From NCBI GenBank assembly GCA_003049485.1, contig PYST01000057.1:85868-149867 (forward strand): DNA of 64,000 nucleotides, written 5' to 3'. Origin of the DNA: Ophioceras dolichostomum. Taxonomy: Eukaryota; Ascomycota; Sordariomycetes; Magnaporthales; Ophioceraceae. The notes below the pieces were generated by a model. That model saw only the letters and a program-made list of their open reading frames with translations. It had not been told where the DNA came from and searched no databases. This document shows positions 13,736 through 26,498 of this stretch, one piece after another (the first letter of the stretch is position 1; the number at the start of each line of letters is the position of its first letter). The position numbers and the translations under genes were made by a program.

Positions 13736-16700
13736 TAGTTGCTGCCGACGCTAATACGTCTGATATAAATAAAGCAAGGCAAACCACGGAAGGCAAGTCA
13801 TAGGGGCATGGATCAGGCATGGACACGGGTGGGTAGGTATATATTTTCCTTCGTCCTTCCCTCCTTCACTTGAGAAGCAAAAGGACGGTCTCGTCCACGG
13901 TCATTGTGGCATTTGGACAGGGGCATGCTTGGAGCTTGGACATGTTTGTGTTGCGTGGGCATGACATGGTGGCCGTGGTAGTTTGGCGGTTTTGGTGGTG
14001 GCCGGGACGTGGCCCTGGGGACCAGGATTAGGAGCCGAGCTGGGCTAGCCTCGAGCTCGGAACAAGTCGTTGGCGCCACCGCACAGCAGTGCGCAGCAGC
14101 AAACGATGACTAGCGAGCCTCGCTCGCGTGCCACAGCGTGCACGCACCGAGCGATAAGCCTCCTCGGAATGACATGCGGGAGGACCACGAAACCGCAAAA
14201 CCACCAGTCCAAAGCCGCCACAAAACACACCTGCCAGGACAGGCCTCATAAGCCAGGCGTGATGGCGCTCACTAGAGGTAACCAGGGCGCTAAAACCTTG
14301 AAAATACGGCCGAGAAAACCAAGGGGCATCGTGTGAAGCCAACAAAAAACAAAGAACCAACCGAAAGGTAGCTCGAAACCACGGGGGCTATCGTGGTCAG
14401 GTTGCGCAAGGGGCAATAATACAGAGAGGTGAATGGCTTTGTAGATCGAGCTAGGGTGAAGGGAGAAAGGAAAGAGATGCACAACGCAAGATACACGCCA
14501 GGCCAGGGGATATGTTTTGGAACAAACGTCAAGGTAACAAAGGAAAAGGTACGAAAAAAAGAAAAGCTCACTTGATAGAGGCAACGGACAGGCGAGGGTG
14601 AGGCAGGAGGTTGTAAGGTAGGCGAGACAGGCCAGACAGGCAGGCAAGCAAGCAGCAAGGTATGCAAGAGAGAAACTCCCAGGTAAAAGGTACGGCCGTC
14701 TGGAAGCACTGATGTGGGGATGGAATGACAGCAGCAAGCAACGGTGGTGGAGGGACAAGGTTATAATTATGTAGAGGGAAAGGGAAAGGCAGGGCGCAGA
14801 TCAGATAGACGACCGCCGATAGGGGATGATAATTTCGGGGCAGGTCTGATATAGCCAAGCTGGGTCCCTTGGTGTGCTGGTGCTGGAGTGAAGTGGATGG
14901 AAAAGTCAAATTCGGGCTTTTTTTAATGCCAGGCCCCCCGTTTGGTCTGTGATCCGGAAGCAGTTCTGGCACTAGACTAAGGACCGTCCAGTGTGCTCTG
15001 CTCACAGTTCAGGAGCACAGTGGGGGGAAGGAAGTGACTTCGAGTTCCAAGGACCAGCAAAACCCGGCTAGCACAGAAAAAGAAAAGGGAAAAAAAAAAA
15101 AAGAAAAAAAAGAAAAGCAGGAGCAGGGGGGGGGGATGAAAGAGACATGGAAACATGGGAAGGACAAGCAACCTTCAAACCTCCTCCGCGACGTGTGGAT
15201 TGGGTGGAGGGTGATTTGATAGTGGAACCCACCCAAACGTGGGAGAAAGGAGAGAGGAAGGAACAGCAAGCAGAAAAGCAAGCGGAGCGGTGGCCAATGG
15301 CGGGGGGTGGGTGTGTGGCCAAAGAAGACGGGAGGACCAATCACCAGCTTCCGAGCTAGGATGGGCGGCCGCTTTTGGGAGGCAAAGGAAATGGCAAGGG
15401 GGGCGAGCTTGTGGGAAAGGAAAAAGAAGGGGAGAGATTTCTCCTCGCTGGCACTGGCCGGTGGACACGAGGGGACTGACTGGCAACGGGTGGCCTGCCA
15501 GGGTCAAGCAGCAAGCCAAGCAGCAGCACAAGCAAGCAGGCAAGCGTGGTGGTGGTGTGAGTGGGGCGCGTGGAGGGTGGTGGAGAGTGGGTGGAGGAGG
15601 GTAGGGGGGAGAGGAGAGATGTGTGAAGCGGTATGTGCGAGGGGGGGTGCCCTGGCCCTGGTCCCCTCTCCGGGTCGGTCGCATCCCTGAGCCAGAAAGC
15701 GCAGAAGCGACAGGGTGGCTGGTAGCCTGGGTACCGGCACATGGGCCCCGAAGTCCCCGGTACTCCGCGCCCTACGAATGAGCGCCTGTAACAGCTTGTA
15801 CCCTGTTCCTGAACGGCCCTGCGCAGCAACCCGGTGCAGGAAGTTTTGGGGAGTTTTGGGAAGTTTCCAGCAGAACCAGCGTCCCAGCATCCCAGCACTC
15901 ATCAATTTGGCGCGGTGGAGCCCTTGACAGTTATCAAGATGAGACTGGAGCAAGTGTTTCCAGTCCATCTGAATCACTCACTGCAAAAGAGCAAGACCTG
16001 CCACTGGGACATCCGCTGGACTGATTGACTGAACTGTGCTCGCTGCCTTGCTGCTGCTCCTCGCAAGATTTGCCATCTGCCATTTCGCTTTTGCCAGGCA
16101 GGGGCGCACACCGCCATGCTATGCCGTATTAGGCACGGGAGCGAAAGTCTGCTCTCTGTTTGCTGTCTTCAGCCGACTTGACCGATTGAGCTCTGAGAGA
16201 TGTGTCTGCCTGGTACCTTTGTTCATCCGACCCCAAACCACTTCCTACCGCGATCCCGATCGAGTTCGCGCTGGGAAATCCAGATTCGAACCAAGATTTG
16301 GGTCGGTGGCAGGCAGGGTAAAGGAAGGAAGAGGCAAAAAGCATTACCAGCAAGCAACGGTCAAGAACCGACAGACCAGGCTAGGGAGGCGGGGGGGAGT
16401 GGATGGAATGGGATTTGACAGGATGAGAGTGGCGTCCTGTGTCCTCGTACGGGATACCACCAGTCCAGGGACAAGGAGGCTTTCGCTACCCGTTGCGCTG
16501 GCCGCTGAATGCCGCTGAATGCCGCTGATGAAAGCGTCAGAAGTCAGGGTTTCCCGCAACGGTTGGCGGACCGTTCTCGATTGGCGCCGTTCTCTCTCTG
16601 TCTTGCTAGTCCCAGGTCATTTCGCACTTGGACCGCCACCCTTGTTTCGCACCGTTGGCCCGTCACCCTTCCATTATCCCAGCCAATTTGACTATGACGA

Positions 16701-18082
16701 CCGTCTCCAGCCAGCCTGCCAGCCAGCCAGCCACCCAACGTTCGTGACAGAAATGCTGCGATTTGCATTTAGGGAGGTGAACGGACTACTTAGACCGGGC
16801 TCCTCACAAGCGTGCGCCACCACCCTCCGAAAACCCGTTGTGCGTTGTGTTTGCTTGCTGTGCATACGGTAGTGCGAAGTGCTGCTGCCATGGTGTGCTG
16901 GCTGGCTGTCCCGCATACTCGACTCTTTGCTTTTCGCTGGGCCGTGCGGAACGTAGCGTGTGCAGACGGACGAGCCTCGGCTAGTCATGGCCAGGTGGGG
17001 AATGAACAGAGAGAGTGTGTGTAGGGGATGCGTCAAAACAACCGCCGGGCTTCCAGGTTTGGAACAGAGCTGGTGCAGCTTCGTGCAGCCATCCGCAGCC
17101 CCCTGTCGCGGCTGGGCACCACCTGGCATCTGGTGAAACGGGGTTCCCCCTGCAACTCCAAGGGCCCCTATGCCCATCCCAGTCAAGCTTGCGACAGGCA
17201 TGCGATCTTCTGGAAACAATCGAAAACTGCGACATGAAATATGAAAATAAAAGAATAGAAAGGAAGGTAATAAAAAAAAAGGCACACAGAGCAATGCGCA
17301 ATGTGCACCAGAATTTATGTACCAGGATGCTTTGCTGCCCCAGCCCCCGAGTCGAGGGACTCCCCAGCTCGAGGCCGTCGGTGGATAAGGGCATCTGACC
17401 ATTTCCTCCGAGGATCTCTGCTGGTCGAATTCGGTCGAATTTGAGATAGCCGAAAGTCGATTCAGCCCTTCTTTCGAGGTGCATTGCGTAACCGCCGCCG
17501 CGCTGTGCCTCAACTACCCGCGACGACTTGACTTGTCTTGACTGGTTCTTGACTTGCAACCAACGACTGAACTGGCGGGCTGTAGCAGGAAGCACCCTAG
17601 GAACACACACCAATAATGCCCAATGCCCAATGCCTCAATGCCCAATGAGCGCATCGGCGGGACTACCGTCGGGAGAATCGGCCGGGTGGGGTACGTAGAA
17701 CAAGGAAGCAGGGAGAGACCAAGACGAGACGTAAAAAGAACAGAACACCCGGACTCGGGCTCGCACGATAGAGATAGGGTTTGAGAATGTGGAGGAGCAT
17801 AGTGTTTTGGGGTTTTGGGTTTTTAGGGGAGTTGAGAAGGTGACGAGAGGTTGACCTACTGAGTCGTTACGCTCCTCCTTGAACTGGCCCGAGGCCTGGC
17901 GGTGCGGGGCCATTGCCAACCCCATAGAGACGATTCGAGGTATCGAATACCTCGTCGTGCTGTTGTTGATGGCATTAGAGAAGATGGAACAGTTAGCATA
18001 GTCCAGGTGACCTCCTCAAGTATCGATTGTTGTGTCATATCATCCAACATTGCATCGGCACGGCTGAGTGCGTCTGGGTGTC

Positions 18083-18124
18083 TGTGTGTGTGTATGTGCG
18101 TGTGTATGTGCGTGTGTATGTGCG
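18083..18124. repeat. GT-rich 12-nt tandem repeat
   Basis: After a short GT run the unit GTGTATGTGCGT occurs three times in a row. It is alternating purine-pyrimidine, so it could adopt Z-DNA. No gene is associated. Confidence 0.85.
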
Positions 18125-21100
18125 CTGCGTGCTGTACGCTATACGCCTGTAGCAGTATGACAACGACCATCCACCATGATCGTTGTGCCCCCCCGTCTGC
18201 CCGGCTTGTCCACCTCCTGCTTGTACATATGCTTGTATGCTTGTATGCCTGTCTTTCCTCCCGACATCCAGACGGCAACCATACCTAACCACATGCCTTC
18301 GTCCGCCCGTTCGTCCGCCAGTCTTTTTTTGTTGAACTCGGGGATGTTCAGACGGATCTGCGGAGAATGTGTGGTGTTGCCCAATCCTGTGGGAAAGAAT
18401 CGACGGCAAGGGTCGTGCTGGCACAACCAGGTTTTTTTGGGGGGGAAGGCCGTGCACATGACAGTGGGCGACAGCAGGCGAGAAAGACTTACCCCTAAAA
18501 AAGAGACAAACGCAAAAAAGTTTATTCCCAGCTCCTTGCCGCGGTTCCCCTGCAAAATCGGCACAAGCGAGTCGTCGTTCGTGTTCGACGGTTCGGCAGA
18601 GAACCTCTTTTTTTCCTCGTGAAGTATCGGTCGGGGTATTAGTTGTAGAACTTGTACATAGGAGGTGTGGTAAATGGCTAGATGCCAGATGCTGTGCTTG
18701 TCGTGTTGTCGTCGATACGGTGGGCAGGCAGGCAGACTGACTGGACTGGACTTGACTTCTTGGTCTGAATTCTGAAACCGAGATGGCGCTCGTTGATTTC
18801 TTAAGCAAAACGTTAGTTAGAGAGCCACGCTGCAAGCTGCAAGATGCAAGCTGTGAGTGTTGAGTGTGTGCCCTGTGTGTCGGGGACCTGCACTGCACTG
18901 CGCTGCGCTGCTCTGTTGTTGCCTGCTGCGGCCTAGCCTCTGGTTTGATGATTTGTGGTGCTGCTTTTCTGCTGGTGCCTTCTGTGTGCTGCAACTGCTG
19001 CTGCGCTTCGCTGTGTTTCTTGTCTTGTTTCTATCGCTCCTCAGTAGTACCCAGCCATCCAGCCAGCTGCTGAAAAGGCTCGATGCAACTCTCCAAGGGA
19101 CGGAAAACAAAAAGGACTGGGCGACCAAACGAGCCACAGCCCCTGTGTTCTGTGTTGAGAGGAAAGGAGATCTGGTGCTGGGGGTTAAAAATAGAAGCCA
19201 TGCTGCGAAATCGTGCTGGCAATCGGCGAGGAAATGGGAGGATGGCGAGGAGAATTTCAAAAAATTCATGCAATTCCTCGAGTGGAACTAGGGTGGAACG
19301 TTGCCGAGATTGAAACAGGATCGCTTGCACACCTGCAACACCCTTGTTGGAAAACTCCCGAACGGGTGGCGCATCAGAACGGCGCACCCCTGAAATGCAA
19401 TTTCAGGCCCAATACGTGGGTGTCTGCAATGCAAGGGGTCTAATGTGCAGCGCAGGGAGGCTGAAAGATAAAGAGAGAGGCATTGAAGGACAGCAAGGAA
19501 AGGAATGACAAACCTCTCTGAAGTATTGTGGTATTATGGGCGGCTTGCTTGCCTTTCTTTCCCGATGGAATTAACTCGACGCGGGCCCAACGGTGGGTAA
19601 CGGTGGTGGGCTTGACGGGCGGGAGGAGGACGGTTAATCGAAGCAAGTCCGGCTAGTTGAGTCGCCGATGCTGGTGGTAGGTTGTACTAGGGCTGTGTGC
19701 TGTGCTGCGTGTCTGTGTGGGCATCCATCCATCCATCCAGTCAGTCGGATACTCGGCCGCGTGTCTCGGACCTAGACCACCAGAAAGAAGAAGGGAGAGG
19801 GAGAGAGAATTCCAACAAAATATTGAATTCGTGGCGGGTCAGGGGTCTCACTCACCAGAAGCTTTTTCTCGGGACAACCCAGACACAGACTGTTGCGGAC
19901 TGTGCCGATGCAGCGGTATGCAGCCTGGCAACTATCTGCTTCCTCGAAGAAACTAGAATGCAGCTCTGTGTAGGTGTAGCGTGCCGTATGTACGGAATAG
20001 ATCGTGCCCTGCTGTCTGTCGATAGCTGGTAGGTACCTATCTAGCCTGCCTTACATCCACCCATCCTCGCTGGTTAGCTTGGCCTCCATGGGATTTTCGA
20101 GCTGCCAATGATGATCCGAGAGCGTGCCTCCCAGGCAGGCAGTCGGCAGGAGGACATGTGCAGCTTGGCCGATGGTTGCTTGCGTCCGGACTTTGACATG
20201 GGGTATGGATGCACAGGCTTGTGCAGCGTTGGTGCATGGTGCAGCGGTCCAGCCAGTGCAGAGGGGAGGGGGGGAATGAAGCAAGGATGAATGCGGCACC
20301 AACAGTTTATGACGCAATGCTCAGCGCGTATCCTTGCACGCGTCTCGCTCGATCGTCCCTAGAGAGAGGCTTGAGCGACGGAATGCAGGAAAGTCAAAAA
20401 GAAAAGGAGTGAGGGAGGAGGGAATGTATTTGGAGGTAAGGAAGGGTGGTTGTAGTAGATGCTATGAGCTCGCTCGCGATCGATCAAAAGTTTAGAGTTA
20501 GCGACGGCTCTATGAACCAGCTAGGCGACGGAAGCCACCGCGCGGACAAGAGACCATCAACCGCGGCCACAGTAACTGGACTTTTGAATACAGCAAGCAG
20601 ACTGGCAGGTAGTGGGAGCGCGGGTTGAAAGTTTGGTCGGAGCAGGGGTGACCATGGGACAAGCAGCGACCCATTCCACGGCGCAGGTGGGTGGCGGTGG
20701 GAATAAATAGCGGCTAAATACCCGCAGCTTAGGATGTCAAGGTGGCCTGGGTGCTAGGTGCTAGGTGGTGCTGGGTGATTGCTTGGGTACGGGGTGGGTG
20801 ACTGGCTGGGGCTGGCCGCCTGGGAGGAAGTCTCGAGGTATCGAGGTATCGATGGGGATTGATGAGAGCACAGAACGCCACCGGGGGATGTCGAGTATGA
20901 CAACCGTAACTTGGTGCGTGGACACAGGACACAGAACACGGGACACACAAAAGGGAAGCGGGCTGTCTCTTACCTGGAAGAAGTTTCTGCTGGCGCAAAA
21001 ACGATTGGGAAGAATCCGGGACGCAGCACAGAGGATCAGGTCTGACGAAGAGTTGTGGGTTAAAAACAAAAATGAAGAAAAATTCGACCTTGGGGAGATG

Positions 21101-23761
21101 TGTGGGGAAAATAGTTGAGGGGCCAAGAACAGGACCGCCTAACGCTCCTGCTGCACCGATGAATCGATGAGGAAATCAGCACTGATTGGTCGAGCTCCTG
21201 GGGTGTGTGTGATTTGAGATAAACCACCAGAACCGTTCCCCAAAGGTCCCAAAGGTCATTTACGACCCTCCAGACGAGAGTGGCAAGTATGGCGAGGCAA
21301 AGGAATCTTCAATGCTGAGAAGTCGACCAGGCAACAAAATCGCCCCTTCACCTTGGTAGGAGGTGGATTGCTCACCTTGGATGCCTGCAAAGGCAAGGAA
21401 CCACTTTTCCGGGTGGGAGAGAGTGTAGCGTCCCCCGCCGACACTTCGATTTTCGGAGCCGAAGTTCGTTCGCAAGCTCTAGTCCGTCTCCTAGGGATAA
21501 TCGCAACCGACAGTTCTTTGTATAATCGAACTAGCCCGTCGCCACTAGAGCCGTCGAACAAGAAGTGTCAGTACGTCAAGCCGAGCGCACTGGTCTATCA
21601 CCCAAATCTAGGCTAGGATGCAGCCATCATGTACTGTGTACTGAGTGGTGCGGGTACAGGCCCATTCCAGTGCCCCTTCTGTGGCTTCAAATGGTGGCGC
21701 GGGCCAGTATCGGCGTTAGGTTGGCGGGGAATTCCACCCGAACGTCAAATATCCTTGACCTGACTGACACTCGCAGTAGCTGGCTGCCGCCAGGGCAAGG
21801 AGAGACATGCGGACGACGGAGACATGAAGCCTGCTCCAAAACAAGAAAGATTCCTACTAGCCTTGGGGTCTGCTTGGCATGTGCTCTGGCATGTGGCATT
21901 CACGTTGTTCGAAGGGAGCGCCCGAGACGGTGGGAGGGTGGGCAGTCTAGGAGTTTAGGGGTCGGTGATAGCTGGATGGAAATCAAAAGGAAGCTGTACT
22001 AGTACCTTTCAAACTACTTGGGTACCAATCAAGGCAACCAAGTCTCCTTTGAACAGATGCACGCGAGTCCTAGCTGATATGTCGAGATTGGTGGTGGCAA
22101 CAGGGTCAGCTGCGTGACATGACGCAAGGGGCAAGTGGCAACCATGTGCGGCGTACCTTGCACGTTGCGGTGCAGGAGATACCTGGAATCCCCGGCAAGC
22201 TATTTGCTGAGAAGGCTCGCGGATGCAGCTTGTTCGACAAGGCCCGAAACGAAGTGTCTTGTGTCTTATCCAACCGTGTTCGGACCGTGACACAATACAA
22301 CGAGACGGGGGAGACGGACCCAACCCTAAAAGCCCGGTGTTGGAAACGTGGGCGGCCGAGGAGGGAGAACCTGAATCGACGGCGCGTGCAAGCAGCTCTC
22401 CTCACACGCGTCCACGTGCTGGTACCTTTCGAGAGTGCCGAGGGGAGGCGAAACCGATGGACGAAAAAAAAACGACCGAGAGGGAGGGCGGGGGCCACCT
22501 TGGCTGGTTTCGACAGGATATTCTCTATTTTCTCAGTTTCTCAGTGGTTCGCAAAAAAGGCAACAAACACAGCTCTCAACGCAACGGAAACACAGAAAAA
22601 ATCGAATCAGGGCATGGAAGATAGTGGAAGGTTGAACGGCCCCAAGCAGCACTTGCTAACATGCTGTTGTAATTGCTCGTTGAGTGTTGATTGCTGGTGA
22701 TTTTAGACGATGTCCCTCCTAGCAGCCAGCCCACCCATGCTGTGGGCCGATCGAAAAGAAAAGTCGGAATCGTCGTTCATTGGATACTCGTTTCCACCTG
22801 CCTTGAGAGGTCAAGTGTCGTTTTGGGAGGAGGAAGAAGAAACGCCGGGAAAGATTCCTGGTGTCAGGCCCCCTAGCAATTCTCGCAAGCTGGGCATTTC
22901 CACTGGCAGGGCAGATGAGAGCGAGCCAGGCCGGCGGGAAGACATGGCAGGGGTTCGTCTTTCGCCGCGAGCTGCAACCGGTACGCTTGCTCGACTGCAC
23001 TCGCAGGGCCGCACCGTTGGGGGGTGAAGCGTGGAGGGAGGGGGGGAAGGACGTTTTGGTGGTACAGGGGTTCTTGCAGGACGTTGGATACAGGGGACAA
23101 CTTACAGGGGTTTTTGACTGGGAGTCCAACAAGCTGGACGCCTGAGGCCTGGACCTGGTAGCCTCAAAGGCAAGGTTCAATGGCGGGAGGAATGAACAAG
23201 GGTGTGGCCAAATTTAAAAAAGAGGGATTTAGGAGGGGTTCGAGGCTTGGTGGCTGCTTTGGGCTGAAGCACAGACTGGGGCCTTCCACAGCTGCTGCAG
23301 GTGGATTTGCTGGAGACCTGGAGAGACTGGCTGGCTGCACCAGTGGATTGCAAATGCAACGATGTGGGATGCGGTGTCAGGCAGAAGAGAGACACGGCGG
23401 CCAGCACCAGGGAAGGAGTGGCAGGGGGGCAGGAATGCGTCTCTGGTGGCGATTGGAAACTGGCCGAGAAGAGAGACGAGAGCATGGGAGGAAGCAGCTC
23501 CATGGGGGCCGGTCGACGGGATAAATCGAAGCTTTTAAGGCTTCAGGGACTCGGGGAAGACGAGCGGGTGGCGTGTGTGGGAAGGTGTGGGAAGGGGGCA
23601 AAGACCCGGGAACGAATGGGCAGACCGCACACCCAGTCCACTGCCCACACACATCCCGACATGCCATCCGTTTGCAGGTTTGCAGGGTCCAAGGCTACGG
23701 ATACGGAAAGAGGGTGGAGAGCAAGAGAATAACAAGGGATCAAGGGGCACAGGATCATCAG

Positions 23762-23780
23762 CTCTCTCTCTCTCTCTCTC
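23762..23780. repeat. TC dinucleotide microsatellite
   Basis: Nine to ten CT units without interruption, followed by a decayed continuation (AAGTCTCTC). Confidence 0.9.
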
Positions 23781-26478
23781 AAGTCTCTCAATGGCATATC
23801 GAGGACTCCAGACGATGACGGCCCAAGACGACATCAAACGCCGTGATAGGACTCACAAGATCACAGGAACCCCTCAGGAAGACGGAACGGCATATGTGAC
23901 GAGGAAAGAGAAACAAGAAACCGACAACCGATCCCGTTTCTCACGTTTCCCCCGTCCCTTACAGTACCAACCCGAGGATGGCCACGACTGGCACAGAAGC
24001 TAGCACAGACCTTGATGAACATGGCAGAGCCAATGCAATGTCACTCACTTACTCCCGTCACTGATCCTGCTTCGCGTGGGGGAGAGAGGCGAAGAACTGT
24101 CCTCCCTTTCATCCGCGTCTGCCCAGTCATTCCCTAGAGCAAGAAAGGCCTGCAAGTGGTAGTGCAGAAGCGAGGGAGGAACGGTTGTACCAAGTCATCA
24201 ACTCAAATGTTACCTATGGGAGACACGATGACCAAAAAAGTGATCAAACACATTCACACCCACCAGTTCGCAGCGGTGATCGGCCATGGACCATGGGAGG
24301 AGGATGGTAAGGGAAGGGGGAGGGGGGAACATCGAAACACCTCGAGTGAAAATCTTCCCTCCTCTCCTGCGTCCTGCAACCGCCGACGACTGTGATACAC
24401 TATCATACATCATACATGAACGACGTACGTGCGCTGCCGATGCAACGCCGCGAGTGTGTGCGAGTGAGAGGCAAGAAAAAAGGGCAACGCCATCCATCTC
24501 TGTCAGTCGACTAGTCAGTCAGCGTCGCACGTACGTTCGAACGGCTCGCTTTTGGGTTGGCCGATACACTTGCGTCCCGCCCATCAGTCTGCCAATCTGC
24601 GAGTTTGCCGGTCAGGTCTGTCAGGTCTATCAGTCTGAGCGGCGGCGGAGGCGGCGACAAACTGGCGGCGGCAACACCCGGGGCAATGAGCCTGATATCC
24701 GCGCCGTTCTGGATAGTTTCTGGATAAGTACGCCGAGCTAACACTTGGACACACTTAGACGCCGCAGAAAAGTTCTTGGTGCACGCTTAACAAGCGAGGA
24801 GTAGTTAAGTTCCCTGGGATGTGCATATATTATGCCCGGGATAACAAAAGCTAATTATGACAGCTCCCCATCTGGTTCCAATCTGTCCTGTCACATCTGT
24901 CCGTCCCATGCATCCATGTGCTTTTCCAGAAGCCACCACAGACGCGAAGAGTGGAAAGAAAGCAGGTTGGGCGGCACGGCATCCCACACCATCAGATATG
25001 CAGGTTTATTAAACGAAAGAAAAGCCACAGGTCCCAGAACAGAACCAGAGACAAGACACGGAGCAGGTCTGGTCGAAGCTGGTCGGTCACTTTTCACACC
25101 GCCGCCGTCGTCGAAGGAGGAGGTTCCCATGTTTCTGCTTGAGACACTTCCCCGACGCAGATAAAAAAGACCGATGAAAGGTCTTTTCTCTTCGGCTGAT
25201 CCTTCCTCCCACCCGCTCCCTCCTTTTTCCTCTGGGACTTCCGACTGGTTCATACTCTGCATACCTACACGGCAACCGTCGACCAGTCAGTCCTATCGTG
25301 CATAAGAAAAGCAACAACATAGTTGTGCGTGTTATACAGGGCCGCCAGTAGTGGCTATCACCAAGCCATTCACATGATGACGAGCAACACAGCACACGCT
25401 TTGCACTATCACCAACGCGGGAAAGCAGAAGCACCAAAAACTCCACCCGGATGCAACATCTCTCTGTCCGGTGATCGCGACTTCATGCTCCCAAGAGCTT
25501 CTCAGAAGAGAGTTTCGGCCAATGCTCTCAAATCCTGGCGGCCTACGGCAACAGAGACCGGCAGAGGAAAGGACGGACAGAATTGAAGTCTCCTCCAAAA
25601 AAGGGCCGATCAGCGAGCAGCAGTGCACAACTAGCAGCCCTCCTTTTCTCTTCCCTCTTCCTGCCCGCGGCGTTGCCGAGATTGAGACATTTCACAATAC
25701 GGAAAATACGCAATGCAGTTTTCTTTGCTTTTCTGCATTTGAATGGATCTCTTTTCACACCCGACTCATCAACCAATGTCAAATCTAGCGATGTTGATTA
25801 CTGTACTGTTCCTCTCTCCTCCGGCTCTCTTTGCGCTGGGACCCTTAATGATACTATTAATAAATTTCTTCTCATCGCCCCATCAGCTGTTGTTTGTGAT
25901 GAGCAAGTTCATCACGGATGGATATTCGTTTCGATAATGCAAAAGAGAGCAAAAAAAGGACACCAGGCAGACAAGCAAAGCAAAGCAAAGCAAGCTGATC
26001 GTTTTTTGTTTCGGAGGACAAACGCGCCCCAAAGTCTTCTTGCCTCGGACAGAGAGGGAGAAGGAGAACTGGACCAGGGAGAGAGGCCAAAAGATCGTCG
26101 GAAACACAGCAGATGCCATCCATCCATCCCCTCATGCTCGGCGCTCACGACTACTATTTCGAGCTTGTTCTGTTTGTCCTTGTCCTTGTCCTAGTCCTCC
26201 CCCCTTTTATATTAACTGATGATCGTCTGGTCGCGAGGAGCAAATCCCCGTGCTGCGTTTCGGCCATCCTCGCCGAACCGAGCCGACAAGAAAGATAGGG
26301 AGGTAGGCTGCGTTGCCTTCCCGTCTGTATCTCAATGCTTGTAATTTGCATACCCAAAGGTGAGGCTTGTTTGCTCCCGATCGTCTGTCTGCCTGTCTCC
26401 TGCCGGTAAGGATACGTGCGTTCGTGTGCGTGCCTGTGCGATAATCCCTGAGCCGGCATCGCAGGGGGGCTCAAAAGG

Positions 26479-26498
26479 AAAAAAAAAAAAAAAAAAAA
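26479..26498. repeat. Poly(A) run, 20 nt
   Basis: Twenty consecutive A. It is within the size range expected for fungal intergenic DNA, which makes the 807-nt tract at 349 stand out. Confidence 0.9.

Noticed and set aside
16036..16518. 160-codon plus-strand frame starting with a hydrophobic stretch
   Set aside because: The apparent signal-like start is not an ATG and is followed by compositionally random sequence with no codon bias.
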